Shown here piece after piece: positions 1-8,257 of a stretch of DNA of 30,644 nt. Under the pieces are notes generated by a model, which was given only the letters and a program-made list of their open reading frames with translations, was not told the DNA's origin and searched no databases. This stretch comes from CAZEDU01 sp964511185 (GTDB lineage Bacteria > Myxococcota > Myxococcia > Myxococcales > Myxococcaceae): contig CAZEDU010000058.1 in NCBI GenBank assembly GCA_964511185.1, forward strand, positions 1-30,644, given 5' to 3'. Both the position numbers and the translations under genes were made by a program. How positions within the stretch are numbered: the first letter of the stretch is position 1; every line of letters begins with the position of its first letter.

Positions 1-126
1 CGAAGCGGGCAACCACGTGCCGTGAAGCGGTCGCGTCTTGGCGATGGCACGGGCCATCGAAGCGCAGGCAAAGCACCCACCCAGCCCACTGTCTCCCCTA
101 TGAGCCGCTTCGAGTGCCCCGCTTAA

Positions 127-186
127 GCCAATGCCGCTCCGTTCAGGCCGCAGCGGCGCTCGGCGCCTATCTGAACGGCATTGGGC
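127..186 (-). terminator. Hairpin just after the GNAT gene
   Basis: Arms at 127-146 and 171-186 are complementary over about 16 bp with a 3-4 nt bulge, and the loop is GC-rich. It begins immediately after the acetyltransferase stop codon in the direction of transcription. There is only a weak T-run after it, so it may be a transcript-end hairpin rather than a classical intrinsic terminator. Bases 1-126 hold nothing I can assign to a gene. Confidence 0.35.
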
Positions 187-1119
187 CTAGACCCAGCCAC
201 CCCGCTGAACGTCGAGCCAGCTTTCCGCATCGACGTCGGGGGCCAGCGGGCAGATCATCGGCAACGAGCCGTCGCGCGGGGTGCGGACGCCTCCGGGGAA
301 AGAGAAGGCACGAGGCACGTCCCACATTCGGACCGTCTTGGCGCCGAGCATGCCCGCGGTGACGCGCGCGCTGGCGATGAGCGCCTCGGCCTCCGCCGGC
401 GACCGCGCGTCGACCCTCAGGAGCATCAGCTCGTCCCGGCGCGGGTCGAACGTCCACACCGCGGTGCTGGAGCCGGCGACGGCGCCGCACGGACCGCGCG
501 GGCGGCCCGCGACCTCGCAGTAGATGCGCTCGCGCTCTAAGTGCCAATCGAGCTGCTCGGCGAGCGGGGGCAGCCAGAACCGTCCGGCGCTGGGCCTTGC
601 GTCCCCCAGCGCCTCGGGCAGGTCGGTCTCGCGCAAGAGCCGGACGTCCGGCGGCGCGCCCTGGAGCGGCGTGTACACCACGTCGTCCGCCGGCCGCGGG
701 ACGAAGCCCGCGCGCGCGTAGAGCGCCGCCCCGACGTCGGAGTAGAGCACCAGCGCCTGCGCCCGCTCGTCTTGCGCGCGCACCGCTTGGACCAGGGCCG
801 ACATCATGCGCCCGGCGTGCCCGCGGCCCCTCAAGCGCGGCTCGGTGAAGACGCTCGCCACCGCGTACGCGGTCCCCGCCTGGCCCGCGCACACGCTCGG
901 GACGCGAAACGTCTCGCACGACGACAGCACCGCGCCCGCGGCGTCGACCCAGAACCAGCTGGTCATGCGCTCGGCGGAGAACCGATGACCGCGCAGCCGC
1001 CGCTCGCGCTCGACGAACTGGTCGGGAGAGAGCCCGGCCCCCCAGGCCGCGTGCGTGAGCCGGTCGCGCGCCTCCAGCGCCTCGCCGCCCGCGCGGCGGA
1101 GCACGCCCGCCACCGTCAC
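187..1119 (-). CDS. LYC1-like GNAT N-acetyltransferase
   Basis: A 310-residue GNAT-fold acyltransferase predicted to move an acetyl group from acetyl-CoA to an amine. The acetyl-CoA loop is visible as ASVFTEPRLRGRGHAGRMM, matching the R/Q-x-x-G-x-G/A signature. Around it sit SCET upstream and LYSDVGAALYARAGF downstream. This set of blocks (SCET, ASVFT, RGxGxA, LYSDxG, YxxxGF) is what I associate with the fungal lysine acetyltransferase LYC1 family, so the substrate could be a free amino acid or small amine; that is inference. It starts with GTG, overlapping the stop of the upstream small membrane protein by 4 bp (GTGA), which implies translational coupling. It is the last gene of a three-gene minus-strand operon behind the large TPR protein. 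Confidence 0.8.
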   Translation of the reverse strand: MTVAGVLRRAGGEALEARDRLTHAAWGAGLSPDQFVERERRLRGHRFSAERMTSWFWVDAAGAVLSSCETFRVPSVCAGQAGTAYAVASVFTEPRLRGRGHAGRMMSALVQAVRAQDERAQALVLYSDVGAALYARAGFVPRPADDVVYTPLQGAPPDVRLLRETDLPEALGDARPSAGRFWLPPLAEQLDWHLERERIYCEVAGRPRGPCGAVAGSSTAVWTFDPRRDELMLLRVDARSPAEAEALIASARVTAGMLGAKTVRMWDVPRAFSFPGGVRTPRDGSLPMICPLAPDVDAESWLDVQRGGWV

Positions 1120-1472
1120 GCCCGCCGGCGCGCGATGACCAGCTCGCGCAGCACCCAGGTGAGCCCGCCCACGCCCATCGACATCAAGAAGATGAAGCCG
1201 ACGGTGGTGAGCCCGAGCACCACGCGCACCATCACGCGCGAGATGGAGCCGTCGAAGTAGTCGCCGCGCAGCACGTTGAGCACGCCCAACAGGTCCAGCG
1301 TCTTGAGCGGCAGCGACTCGAGCACCCGGCAGACGTGCTCGGCGCCGGCGAAGGGGAGAAAGCGCCTGGCGCCCTCGGCCACCACCGCGAGGCTCAAATA
1401 CACGAGCGACACCAGGCTCCCGTTCTCGAGCATGATCCGCAGGTAAGGAAAGCGCGGCACGTTGGGTTCCAC
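1116..1472 (-). CDS. Small integral membrane protein, unknown function
   Basis: A 118-residue protein with two clear hydrophobic stretches, about residues 17-33 (SLVSLVYLSLAVVAEG) and 83-105 (VVLGLTTVGFIFLMSMGVGG), joined by a more polar middle with a LESLPLKTLDLLGVLNVLRGD segment. It is probably an inner-membrane protein with both ends on the same side. The GTG start lies one base after the TAG stop of the TPR protein and its own stop overlaps the GNAT start, so the three genes are almost certainly co-transcribed. I do not recognise the family and assign no function. Confidence 0.75.
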   Translation of the reverse strand: MEPNVPRFPYLRIMLENGSLVSLVYLSLAVVAEGARRFLPFAGAEHVCRVLESLPLKTLDLLGVLNVLRGDYFDGSISRVMVRVVLGLTTVGFIFLMSMGVGGLTWVLRELVIARRRA

Positions 1473-1473
1473 G

Positions 1474-4400
1474 CTATCTCTTCGCCAGTTTCTTCTTCAG
1501 GGTGGGAATCAGCTTCTTCACGCGCGTCACCTCGCGGTCGCTTCCGCCGCGACGCAGGAACGCTTCGTACTGCGCCACCGACTCCTTCACCAGCTCCTCG
1601 GTGCCGCCCTGGGCCAGCGCGTCGGCCAACGTCAGCCGCGCCGGGGCCGAAGACGGGTCGAGCTCAACCGCGCGCCGGAGCGCCTCGAGCGCCTTGTCTT
1701 CATTGCGCTCCTTCTGCGCCACCTGCCCCAGCACCCAATGGACCTCGGACGACGCCGGCCCGAGCGACGCCGCCTCGTCCGCCAGCCGGCGCGCCTCCCT
1801 CACGCTGCCCAGCGCCAGCTGCGCGCGCGCCATCGCGGCCAGCGCCCACGCGCGGTCCCAGCTCGGCGCGCTCTTGCTCAACGGCTGCAGCTCCTTGACC
1901 GCCGCCTTCGCCCCGGACGGCAGCCGCACCCAGACCGACCCCACCACGCCGCAGGTCGACTTGGGGTCCTCGCGCAGCGCGGCCGCGTACGCGCCCTCCG
2001 CGCGCTCGTCGCTCTGCCGCCAGAACGCGCGGCCGATCTCGCAGAAGGTCGCCGCGTCCTTGGCGTTCAGCTTGTTCGACTGCTCGAGCGACTGAAACGC
2101 CCCGCGCCCGTTGTCGCGCGCGAACTGCGCCATCGCGCGAATGCGGTGCCCCTCGGCGTTTCCCCCCTCGAGCTTCACCGCCCGCCCAGCGGCGGCCTCG
2201 GCGTCCTTCATTCTTCCGTTCAGGTACAAGGCGAGCGCGTGGTCGCGCTGCGCGGCCGCGGCGCCGGGGTTGTCGAGCTGCCAGGCCTCGGCTTGCTGGA
2301 GGCCTTCGTCGAGCCGGCCGACGTGCAGGTAGGCGCGGCCGAGCGCGTGGCGCGCCTCCCCGTGCGAGCCGTTGCGCTTGACCGCGCGCTCGAGCGGCTC
2401 GATGGCCTCTTGCACCTTCCCTTCGAGCATCAAAAGCCGGCCCAGCCCGCAGTTGCCTTCGACGTCGAGCGGGTCCTTCGCCGCCTCCTCGAACTGTGGC
2501 TTCGCCTTCTGCGGCGCGCCGCCTTGCCAGTACAGCTGCCCGAGCGCCACCCGCACGTCGGCGCGCGCGCGCTTGGCCGCGTTGACCGCCTTCTCGAGGT
2601 TCTTCTCCGCGAGCTCGCGGTTGCCGTCGGCGGCGTCGGCGAGCGCCAAGTAGACCACCGCCTCGGCGGGGTACTTGCCCTTCGCCCCGGTGCGGAGGAG
2701 CTCCTCGCGCGCCTTCTTCCACTCGCCGAGCTGCGCGTGCGCCATGCCGCGGATGAGCGCGAGCCTCTTCGCGTCGCCGTCGCCCACCAACACCTTCAGC
2801 GCCTCGCGCTCGCGGTCCCGCGCGATGAGCGTGCGGCCCAGCGCGGTCTTCGCCTCGTCGCTCTTGGGCTCGAGCTGGAGCGCCGCCTCGAACGCCTTCT
2901 GCGCCTCGGCCATGTGCCCGGCGCTGCGGCGCGCCTCGCCGCGGGCCATCTCCAGGTCGAAGCGGGCCCCCCGCATGCGCGAGGCGGCCTCCTCCACCGC
3001 GGCCACCGCGGCGTCGCCCTTGCCCACCGCGGCGAGCACGCGCGCGCGCATCAGGTCGCGCTGCCCCGCCTTCTCGACCGAGAGCGCCTGGAGCGCCTTC
3101 AAGCCCTCGAGCTCCTCCATCGACTCCGCCAGCTCGCGGCCCAAGGCCAGCCGCGCGCGCGCGGCCCCGAGCGCGCGGTCCGGGTGCAGCTTGGAGATCT
3201 CCCCCGCGCGCGAGAACACGTCGAGCGCGCTCTCGTAGTCGCCGAAGTCCAGGTAGTACTGCCCGAGCGCCACCAGCCCGCGCACGCTCACCAGGCTGGG
3301 CAGGCTGATCGCCAGCTCCAGCTCCTTGAGCCCCTTCTCGATCTGCTTGTCGGCGAGCAACAGCCGCCCTTTGAGCTCGTGGACTTCGGAGTCGTCGAGC
3401 GCGGAGCTCAGCACCTCCTGCTTCTGCTCCGCCTGCTGCTTCTCGTCGCCCGCGGCCAGGTAGTGGTGGGCGACGAGCGCCAGCGCGGGGCGATCGTCGC
3501 GCACGCCCGGCCGGTTCAGCGCGGCGATGCCCTTCTCCCGGTCCTCTGGCTGACGCCCGTGCTCGGCGTAGAGGATGGCCCGCGCGTAGGCGGTGAGCGC
3601 CCAGGCCTCGCGGTGCTTCTCGTCCATGTCCACGGCCTGCGCCAGCGCGTCGAGCGCCTCGCGGTACTTGTCGGGCGTGTCTTGCGTCGCCGCCTGCTTC
3701 GCCGCGGCGATCGCCGTCGGCAGGTCGCCGACCGGGTGGCGCTTCTTGAGCAGCGCCAGCATGCCGACCACGCTGATCGCCACCGCGATGCCGATCGCGC
3801 CGATGGCCAGCTGGAGCCCGTGCTTTTGAAGGAAGGTCTTCTCCGCCGCCTTCGCCGCCAGCTTGTACTTCAGCTCGCGCTCGTACTCCTGGGCGATCTC
3901 CTCCGCCGCCTTGCGGGACACCTGCGGCTGCTGCGGAATCTCGACCGCCATGGTCGGCTCGACGTCGTCGGGGATGTCGTCGAGCAGCGACGCGTAGCCC
4001 TTGCCCGGCGCCGCGACCACCGGCGGTGGCCCGGGCGCCGGCGGCGACTGCTCCGAGGTCTGAATCTCGTCCTGAATCGAGATCACCTCGTCGAGCAGAT
4101 CGCCCGTCGACAGCGGCATCGGCTCGTCGCTCTTGGGCGGAGCGCTCGCCGCCTGCGCCACCGGGTACAGCACGGGCGGGCCGCTGGGCGACCCCACCGG
4201 GTAGAGCACCGGCGGCCCGCGCTGCACCTCGGTCCGCGGCTCCTCGGCCGCCAGCTCGGGGGAGGGAATGACGGTCGGCTCGCTCGGAACGTCCGGACCG
4301 TCGGCCAGCGCGTCGAAGGTGCGGGTGAGCCCGGGCAGGGTGACGTTCGCCTCGGGCCGATCCGGCACGTGCGCGAACGGGTCGGTCACCGCGGCGGCGT

Positions 4401-4953
4401 TCGGCGCGCTCTCCTCTTCCCCGGGGCGGTACGCCTGGAGGATCTGCGTGGGCTGCGCGTCGCTCGCCAGCGGCGGCTCCCCGTTCACGCCGTCTCCGTC
4501 TTGCGCGTCGAAGGGGTGAAAGTCCGAGAGCACCGGCGGCGGCCCGCCCTTCATCGCCGCCTCGGTCTGCTCGAGCAGGAGCTTCACCCGCCCATCCTGC
4601 GGCCTCAAGGCGACCGACTTCTTCAGCATCGGGATCGCCGAGCGGTACAGCCCTTTGTTGATCAGCACCTCGCCGATCAGGTTGTAGGCCTGCGGGTTGT
4701 CGCGGTCGACGGCGATGGCCTTGTCGAACTGCTCCATCGCCTCGGCCGGCCGGCCCATGTGGATGAGCGCCTTGCCCCACAGCACGCGCCCCACCATCGA
4801 CTTGTCGTGGTGCTCGACGCCGCTCTTGCACACCTGCGCGGCGCGCGAATGCTCGCCCTGCTCGATGAGCGCTCGCGCGAGCTCCACGAACACCGGCGAG
4901 GTCGGGTCCTGCGCAAGTATCTGTTCGTACTGCTCTACCGACGAAGCGCTCAT
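1474..4953 (-). CDS. Large membrane-anchored TPR protein
   Basis: An 1159-residue protein built of tetratricopeptide repeats, so a scaffold for protein-protein contacts. In order: an N-terminal TPR block (about residues 1-130, with YNLIGEVLINKGLYRSAIPML), a long Pro/Ala/Glu-rich segment (about 140-350) that looks disordered, one transmembrane helix near residues 380-402 (AIGAIGIAVAISVVGMLALL) and then a very long TPR array to the C-terminus. The N-terminal part lacks a signal peptide, so the short TPR block is probably cytoplasmic and the long array periplasmic. I chose the ATG at 4953 because the in-frame sequence upstream has no protein-like composition and runs under the divergent lipoprotein gene. 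The layout resembles the protein at 17650-21411 but without its zinc ribbon and GYF domain. Partner proteins are unknown. Confidence 0.9.
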   Translation of the reverse strand: MSASSVEQYEQILAQDPTSPVFVELARALIEQGEHSRAAQVCKSGVEHHDKSMVGRVLWGKALIHMGRPAEAMEQFDKAIAVDRDNPQAYNLIGEVLINKGLYRSAIPMLKKSVALRPQDGRVKLLLEQTEAAMKGGPPPVLSDFHPFDAQDGDGVNGEPPLASDAQPTQILQAYRPGEEESAPNAAAVTDPFAHVPDRPEANVTLPGLTRTFDALADGPDVPSEPTVIPSPELAAEEPRTEVQRGPPVLYPVGSPSGPPVLYPVAQAASAPPKSDEPMPLSTGDLLDEVISIQDEIQTSEQSPPAPGPPPVVAAPGKGYASLLDDIPDDVEPTMAVEIPQQPQVSRKAAEEIAQEYERELKYKLAAKAAEKTFLQKHGLQLAIGAIGIAVAISVVGMLALLKKRHPVGDLPTAIAAAKQAATQDTPDKYREALDALAQAVDMDEKHREAWALTAYARAILYAEHGRQPEDREKGIAALNRPGVRDDRPALALVAHHYLAAGDEKQQAEQKQEVLSSALDDSEVHELKGRLLLADKQIEKGLKELELAISLPSLVSVRGLVALGQYYLDFGDYESALDVFSRAGEISKLHPDRALGAARARLALGRELAESMEELEGLKALQALSVEKAGQRDLMRARVLAAVGKGDAAVAAVEEAASRMRGARFDLEMARGEARRSAGHMAEAQKAFEAALQLEPKSDEAKTALGRTLIARDREREALKVLVGDGDAKRLALIRGMAHAQLGEWKKAREELLRTGAKGKYPAEAVVYLALADAADGNRELAEKNLEKAVNAAKRARADVRVALGQLYWQGGAPQKAKPQFEEAAKDPLDVEGNCGLGRLLMLEGKVQEAIEPLERAVKRNGSHGEARHALGRAYLHVGRLDEGLQQAEAWQLDNPGAAAAQRDHALALYLNGRMKDAEAAAGRAVKLEGGNAEGHRIRAMAQFARDNGRGAFQSLEQSNKLNAKDAATFCEIGRAFWRQSDERAEGAYAAALREDPKSTCGVVGSVWVRLPSGAKAAVKELQPLSKSAPSWDRAWALAAMARAQLALGSVREARRLADEAASLGPASSEVHWVLGQVAQKERNEDKALEALRRAVELDPSSAPARLTLADALAQGGTEELVKESVAQYEAFLRRGGSDREVTRVKKLIPTLKKKLAKR

Positions 4954-4996
4954 GCTCGGCCGTTGAAGAGTCTGCGGCCACCATAGCATTGGGAAG

Positions 4997-5011
4997 CACC
5001 CGAAACGGGTG
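4997..5011. promoter_or_regulatory. 15-bp perfect inverted repeat between divergent genes
   Basis: The sequence CACCCG-AAA-CGGGTG sits in the 72-bp gap between the divergent TPR gene (start 4953) and lipoprotein gene (start 5026). The position suits an operator or an early hairpin in the lipoprotein mRNA leader. No clear sigma-70 hexamers were identified in the gap. Confidence 0.3.
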
Positions 5012-5025
5012 GTAGCGTCTCGGCC

Positions 5026-5484
5026 GTGTCCACACACAGCAGAAGGACGACGCCCCTGCTGGCGCTGGCTTTGCCGCTCGCCGTGGGCGTCCTCACGGCC
5101 TTCACCGGCTGCGCGCACGGGAAGAACGGCAGCCTGGACAGCCTGAAGCCTTCGGTCGAGACGTTTCACCAGCGCGTGCGCTGGCGCGACTACCGCGGCG
5201 CCGCCGAGCTGCTCACCCCCGAGCGGCGCGACGGGTTCGAGAAAGCGGTGCGCGCGCGCAACGACGACAAGAACCTCACCATCACCGACTACCAGCTCGA
5301 GGACGCCAAGCTCGCCCAGGACGGCCAGTCCGCCGAGGTCGTCTCTCGCCTCTCGTGGGTGCGGCTGCCGTCCGTCTCCGAGCAGAGCGAGGTGGTGCGC
5401 TCCAAGTGGGTCTTTCGCGAAGGCGTCTGGCTGCTCGACGCGCAGGACAACGGGCCCTTTGCCGCTGAGCTGAAGAGCGAATAA
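5026..5484 (+). CDS. Small predicted lipoprotein
   Basis: A 152-residue protein starting at GTG. It has an Arg-containing N-terminus, a hydrophobic stretch (about residues 10-27) and a lipobox-like FTGC with Cys29 as the lipidation site, so it is probably an envelope lipoprotein. The -3 residue Phe is less usual than Leu. The mature part of about 120 residues has the look of a small alpha/beta domain (TFHQRVRWRDYRGAAELLTP, then alternating strands ending with KWVFREGVWLL), similar in style to NTF2/SnoaL-like or DUF4878-type lipoproteins of other bacteria, but I cannot name a family. It is divergent from the TPR gene and followed by a strong hairpin. Confidence 0.75.
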   Translation: MSTHSRRTTPLLALALPLAVGVLTAFTGCAHGKNGSLDSLKPSVETFHQRVRWRDYRGAAELLTPERRDGFEKAVRARNDDKNLTITDYQLEDAKLAQDGQSAEVVSRLSWVRLPSVSEQSEVVRSKWVFREGVWLLDAQDNGPFAAELKSE

Positions 5485-5527
5485 AAAAAACGCCCGTCGT
5501 CTCGGGGCCGGCCGAGGCGACGGGCGT
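5483..5527 (-). terminator. Intrinsic terminator reading leftwards
   Basis: Arms 5490-5505 and 5512-5527 pair over 16 bp with a single G-T wobble around a 6-nt loop. On the minus strand the stem is followed by eight T (the A-run at 5483-5490 of the plus strand), which is a textbook rho-independent terminator for transcription coming from the epimerase side. On the plus strand the hairpin has no T-run but could still protect the lipoprotein mRNA end. Confidence 0.8.
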
Positions 5528-5690
5528 CGGAAGTCCCCCTATGGGACCCCCGTACCTGGTCCATGGGGAGAGCAATCGAAGTGCCAGGGCCGCCGATTCG
5601 GCCCTGGCGCGTCCTTCCGGAGGCTTAGCGGCGCTGGTGCCTCGGCGTCCCCCCGGCGCCGCTGCTCCCTGCGCGACAATGCTGTCAGGC
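5483..5690 (-). ncRNA. Candidate structured small RNA or 3' UTR
   Basis: Between the epimerase stop and the terminator the minus strand can form three further hairpins: arms near 5627-5637 and 5654-5664 (11 bp, one wobble), 5583-5592 and 5599-5608 (perfect 10 bp, 6-nt loop) and about 5537-5549 and 5559-5569 (11 bp with two one-base bulges). Short flanking segments (GAGCA and TGCTC) could close the first two into a multi-branch fold. With the U8 terminator this makes an RNA of about 200 nt. No ORF of coding quality lies here and no promoter was found in the epimerase end, so it may be processed from the epimerase mRNA. It does not match 6S, tmRNA or SRP RNA features that I know. Confidence 0.4.
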
Positions 5691-5702
5691 TTCTGAGGTG
5701 TG

Positions 5703-6626
5703 CTACTCGGGCAGCACCGCCCGAATCGTCTCACGCATCGTGTGGTGCGGCTTCCAACCCACGTCGCGCACCCAGCGCGAGCCGTCGACCGCGCAGAGGA
5801 ACTGGATGTAGTCGAGCTCCTCGGGCGGAAAGCTCGCCAGCCGGTAGCGGAACAGGAGCGAGAGCAGCGGCCGGCCGATCGGGCTCGGCACCGGCACCGG
5901 GGAAGAGCCGAGCTCGCGGAAGATGGCCGACAGCGGCACCTCGCCGGGCCCCACCACGTTGTAGACGCCGCGCGCTTCGGGCCGGAGCGCGACGATCAGC
6001 GCCCGCGCCACGTCGTGCACGTGGATGAGCTGCACCATCGGGTCGAAGCCGGCCATCGCCCACGGCCGCTTCAGCCGCAGGTAGTTCGACGGCGCGTTCT
6101 TGATGTTCGGCCCCACGATGTGCACGGGCCGCAAGACCACCGTGCTCACCTTCGGGTGCCTCCAGAAAAAGGCGTGCGCCAGCATGTCGACCTCGATGAG
6201 GTCGCGCACCCCCGAGAAGCGGCTCGCGCCCATCAGCGGCGCCTCTTCGGTGAGGAAGTTCGAGTTGTCGGGAGAAGGGCCGTAGACGTTCGCCGACGAG
6301 AGCACCACCAGCTTCTTGACGCCGTACTTGGCGCAGTACTCGAGGATGCGGGTGGTGCCGATGATGTTGAACGAGTGGTGATCCTCTTGGCCCATGCGCG
6401 GGTCGTGCATGATGCCCATGTGGATGACGGCCTTGATGTCGTTCTTCTTGAAGACGTCCTCGGCCTTGCGCTTGCGGAGGTCCAGCTGGTGCAGCTCGAC
6501 GTCCTTCGGCTTGCCGACGAAGGGCCGCCGGTCGATGCCGATGATGCGCTCTTGCTTGTGCAGCAGCTTCGCCAGGGTGCGCCCCAGGTTTCCGCTGATG
6601 CCAGTGACCACCACGGCCGGTTTCAT
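5703..6626 (-). CDS. SDR-family NAD(P)-dependent epimerase/dehydratase, atypical
   Basis: A 307-residue extended short-chain dehydrogenase. The Rossmann motif VTGISGNLG gives G9-x-x-G12-x-x-G15, and the later blocks LSSANVYGPSP and LRPVHIVGP are typical of nucleotide-sugar epimerase-like proteins. In place of the catalytic YxxxK, the aligned segment reads F137-S-G-V-R141, so the classical acid/base Tyr and Lys are missing. It may act on an unusual substrate, bind NAD(P) without classical catalysis, or serve a regulatory role. The ATG at 6626 was preferred over the upstream in-frame start because the Rossmann strand begins directly after it. It is followed by the structured 5483-5690 region and its terminator. 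Confidence 0.85.
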   Translation of the reverse strand: MKPAVVVTGISGNLGRTLAKLLHKQERIIGIDRRPFVGKPKDVELHQLDLRKRKAEDVFKKNDIKAVIHMGIMHDPRMGQEDHHSFNIIGTTRILEYCAKYGVKKLVVLSSANVYGPSPDNSNFLTEEAPLMGASRFSGVRDLIEVDMLAHAFFWRHPKVSTVVLRPVHIVGPNIKNAPSNYLRLKRPWAMAGFDPMVQLIHVHDVARALIVALRPEARGVYNVVGPGEVPLSAIFRELGSSPVPVPSPIGRPLLSLLFRYRLASFPPEELDYIQFLCAVDGSRWVRDVGWKPHHTMRETIRAVLPE

Positions 6627-6742
6627 GCGCGCACCAGGCTTAGCACCCTTTGCGCGGGCGACCACCGGGCCCCAAGACACGAAAGCGCAGGCGCCAACAG
6701 TCGCGCCTGCGCCTTCGCCCCCTTTTCACAGCGAAACGCTCG

Positions 6743-8020
6743 CTACAGCGAGACGCTGCCCCAGATGACCTGACCGGCCACCAGGGTGCGCTGCACCGAG
6801 CCGCTGCCGACGGACGCCTCCGCCTTCACGGTGACGGGGCCGGCGGGGAGCTTGGTGAACTGGTAGACGCCGCTCGCGTCCGCCGTGGTGGTCCGGCCGT
6901 CGCTCAGCGTCACCTTCGCGTTCGGCACCCGGGCGCTGGTGTTGGTGCCGCGGTAGATGACGCCCTTGAGCGTCGCGGTGCCGGTGGGCAGCGCGGGCGG
7001 GTTGGACGGCGCGGGGGTCGGCGGCGGCGTGGTGCTGCTGGCGGCCTTGGCGCGGGAGATGATGGTGGGCAGCTGCGCGTACAGCGCGTTCCCCGGGCAG
7101 GTGGTGCCGCCGTAGTTGCGGTGGCCCTTCACCGTGCCGGAGCCGACCGCAATCTTGTACTTCGCGGCGAGGCCTTTGATCAGCGTGGCCGCCGCGTTGA
7201 TCGCCGCGTCGGGCGCCTTGTTGGTGGTGAAGCTGCCGATGAACGAGACGCCGATGTTGCCGGTGTTGTTGTTCGCCACGTGCGAGCCCACCCGCGTCGC
7301 CCCGCGGCCTTCCCACAGCTTGCCGTCCTTCGACACCAGGTACTGGTAGCCGATGTCGCACCAGCCGCGGTTGTTCTGGTGGAACGCCTGAATCTGGCGC
7401 AGCCGCGCCGGCACGGTGAGCGAGTCGTTGAAGCCGGTCTCGGTGTGGTGCACGGTGAAGCGGTACGGCGAGTGGGACGAGGTGCAGCGCGGGGCCTTGG
7501 CGCCCCAGACCGACCGCGCGTTGACCGTGGCGCCGCCGATGGTGAGCGCCGACTCCACCGTGCCGAGCTCTTCCTCGACGTAGGGCTCACCCTCCTCGAG
7601 GGCGTCGGGCGTCTCGCTGATGAACTCGATCAGCACCGAGGTCGGCCGCGTGGGCCCGGTGCTGCGCAGCCGGTAGTACTGGCCGAGCGCGCTCTCCAGG
7701 TCGATCCGACCGACGAAGCTCGAGATGTCCTCGCGCTCGACGTGGAAGACCTCCGCCGGCCGCCACTCCGACCAGCTCGAGCCATCCTCGCTCACCTGAA
7801 ACTCGAGCATCGCGTCTTCCGGCGCGTCCCACAGCAAGGCCAACCGGGCGAACGGCACCGGCGCCTCGCGGGCCGGAGAGCTCGCCAGCTCGGCCTCGAG
7901 CGCCTCGCCCGACAACAGCACTTGGGGAGAGTGGTCATCATCTCCCACATGCACCTCGGTCACCGAGTGACCGCAGGCCGCAGAAACCAGCAACACACCC
8001 AGAATGCTCGCTCGACGCAT
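6743..8020 (-). CDS. PGRP-type N-acetylmuramoyl-L-alanine amidase lipoprotein
   Basis: A 425-residue envelope protein predicted to cut the bond between muramic acid and the peptide stem of peptidoglycan. A short lipoprotein signal ends at SAAC (Cys16). Residues about 20-160 are an unassigned N-terminal region that looks like an all-beta domain. Residues about 165-325 form the amidase/PGRP domain (ARSVWGAK is its usual opening), with zinc ligands H191/H192 in TVHHTE, H300 in KGHRNYGG and C308 in TTCPGN, and the active-site Tyr225 in DIGYQY. A TPPPTPAPSNPP linker leads to a C-terminal carboxypeptidase-regulatory-like beta domain (about 345-425). All catalytic residues are present, so it should be active rather than only a binding protein. 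A sigma-54-like promoter lies upstream. Confidence 0.9.
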   Translation of the reverse strand: MRRASILGVLLVSAACGHSVTEVHVGDDDHSPQVLLSGEALEAELASSPAREAPVPFARLALLWDAPEDAMLEFQVSEDGSSWSEWRPAEVFHVEREDISSFVGRIDLESALGQYYRLRSTGPTRPTSVLIEFISETPDALEEGEPYVEEELGTVESALTIGGATVNARSVWGAKAPRCTSSHSPYRFTVHHTETGFNDSLTVPARLRQIQAFHQNNRGWCDIGYQYLVSKDGKLWEGRGATRVGSHVANNNTGNIGVSFIGSFTTNKAPDAAINAAATLIKGLAAKYKIAVGSGTVKGHRNYGGTTCPGNALYAQLPTIISRAKAASSTTPPPTPAPSNPPALPTGTATLKGVIYRGTNTSARVPNAKVTLSDGRTTTADASGVYQFTKLPAGPVTVKAEASVGSGSVQRTLVAGQVIWGSVSL

Positions 8021-8064
8021 CTCGCACGCTCCCGCTGTTGGACGACTTCAGCGGTCGGTCGAGA

Positions 8065-8082
8065 TAGCGATTCGAGTGCCAA
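8065..8082 (-). promoter_or_regulatory. Candidate sigma-54 promoter of the amidase gene
   Basis: On the minus strand TTGGCAC followed by TCGCTA gives GG and GC separated by exactly ten bases, the invariant spacing of -24/-12 promoters. Only the -14 T of the consensus is replaced (TCGC for TTGC). The expected start point lies about 35 nt before the ATG, and a GGGAG ribosome-binding site follows. The remainder of the 8021-8257 gap shows nothing else. Confidence 0.5.
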
Positions 8083-8257
8083 CCCCAGGTGGGAGCGGCT
8101 CAACGTTCGAAGGACTCAGCGCTTTTGCCGGCGCGCGCCGCGGCGCACGTAAAAGCACGATGCACTCCTGCCGCATGTGCGATGCCGCGTTTTTCGCCAG
8201 CGCGTGTCTGGTTCAGCGACGTCTCTTTGCCGCGACACGCGCCGTCACGCGCGCGTT

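Noticed and set aside
1..126. Partial gene entering from the left edge
   Set aside because: Plus frames are open for at most about 40 codons without recognisable sequence, and the minus strand shows no conserved protein.
1462..4986. Very long plus-strand frame opposite the TPR gene
   Set aside because: Arg/Leu/His-rich low-complexity product with no motifs. It is the antisense shadow of a gene with strong GC3 bias and TPR periodicity.
5483..5690. Identification as 6S RNA or Pxr
   Set aside because: No single long rod with central bubble as in 6S, and I cannot confirm the Pxr sequence from memory. Kept only as an unnamed candidate.
8021..8257. Small gene between sigma factor and amidase
   Set aside because: Plus-strand frames are Arg/His/Ala-rich and lack a ribosome-binding site; the gap is better explained by the amidase promoter.
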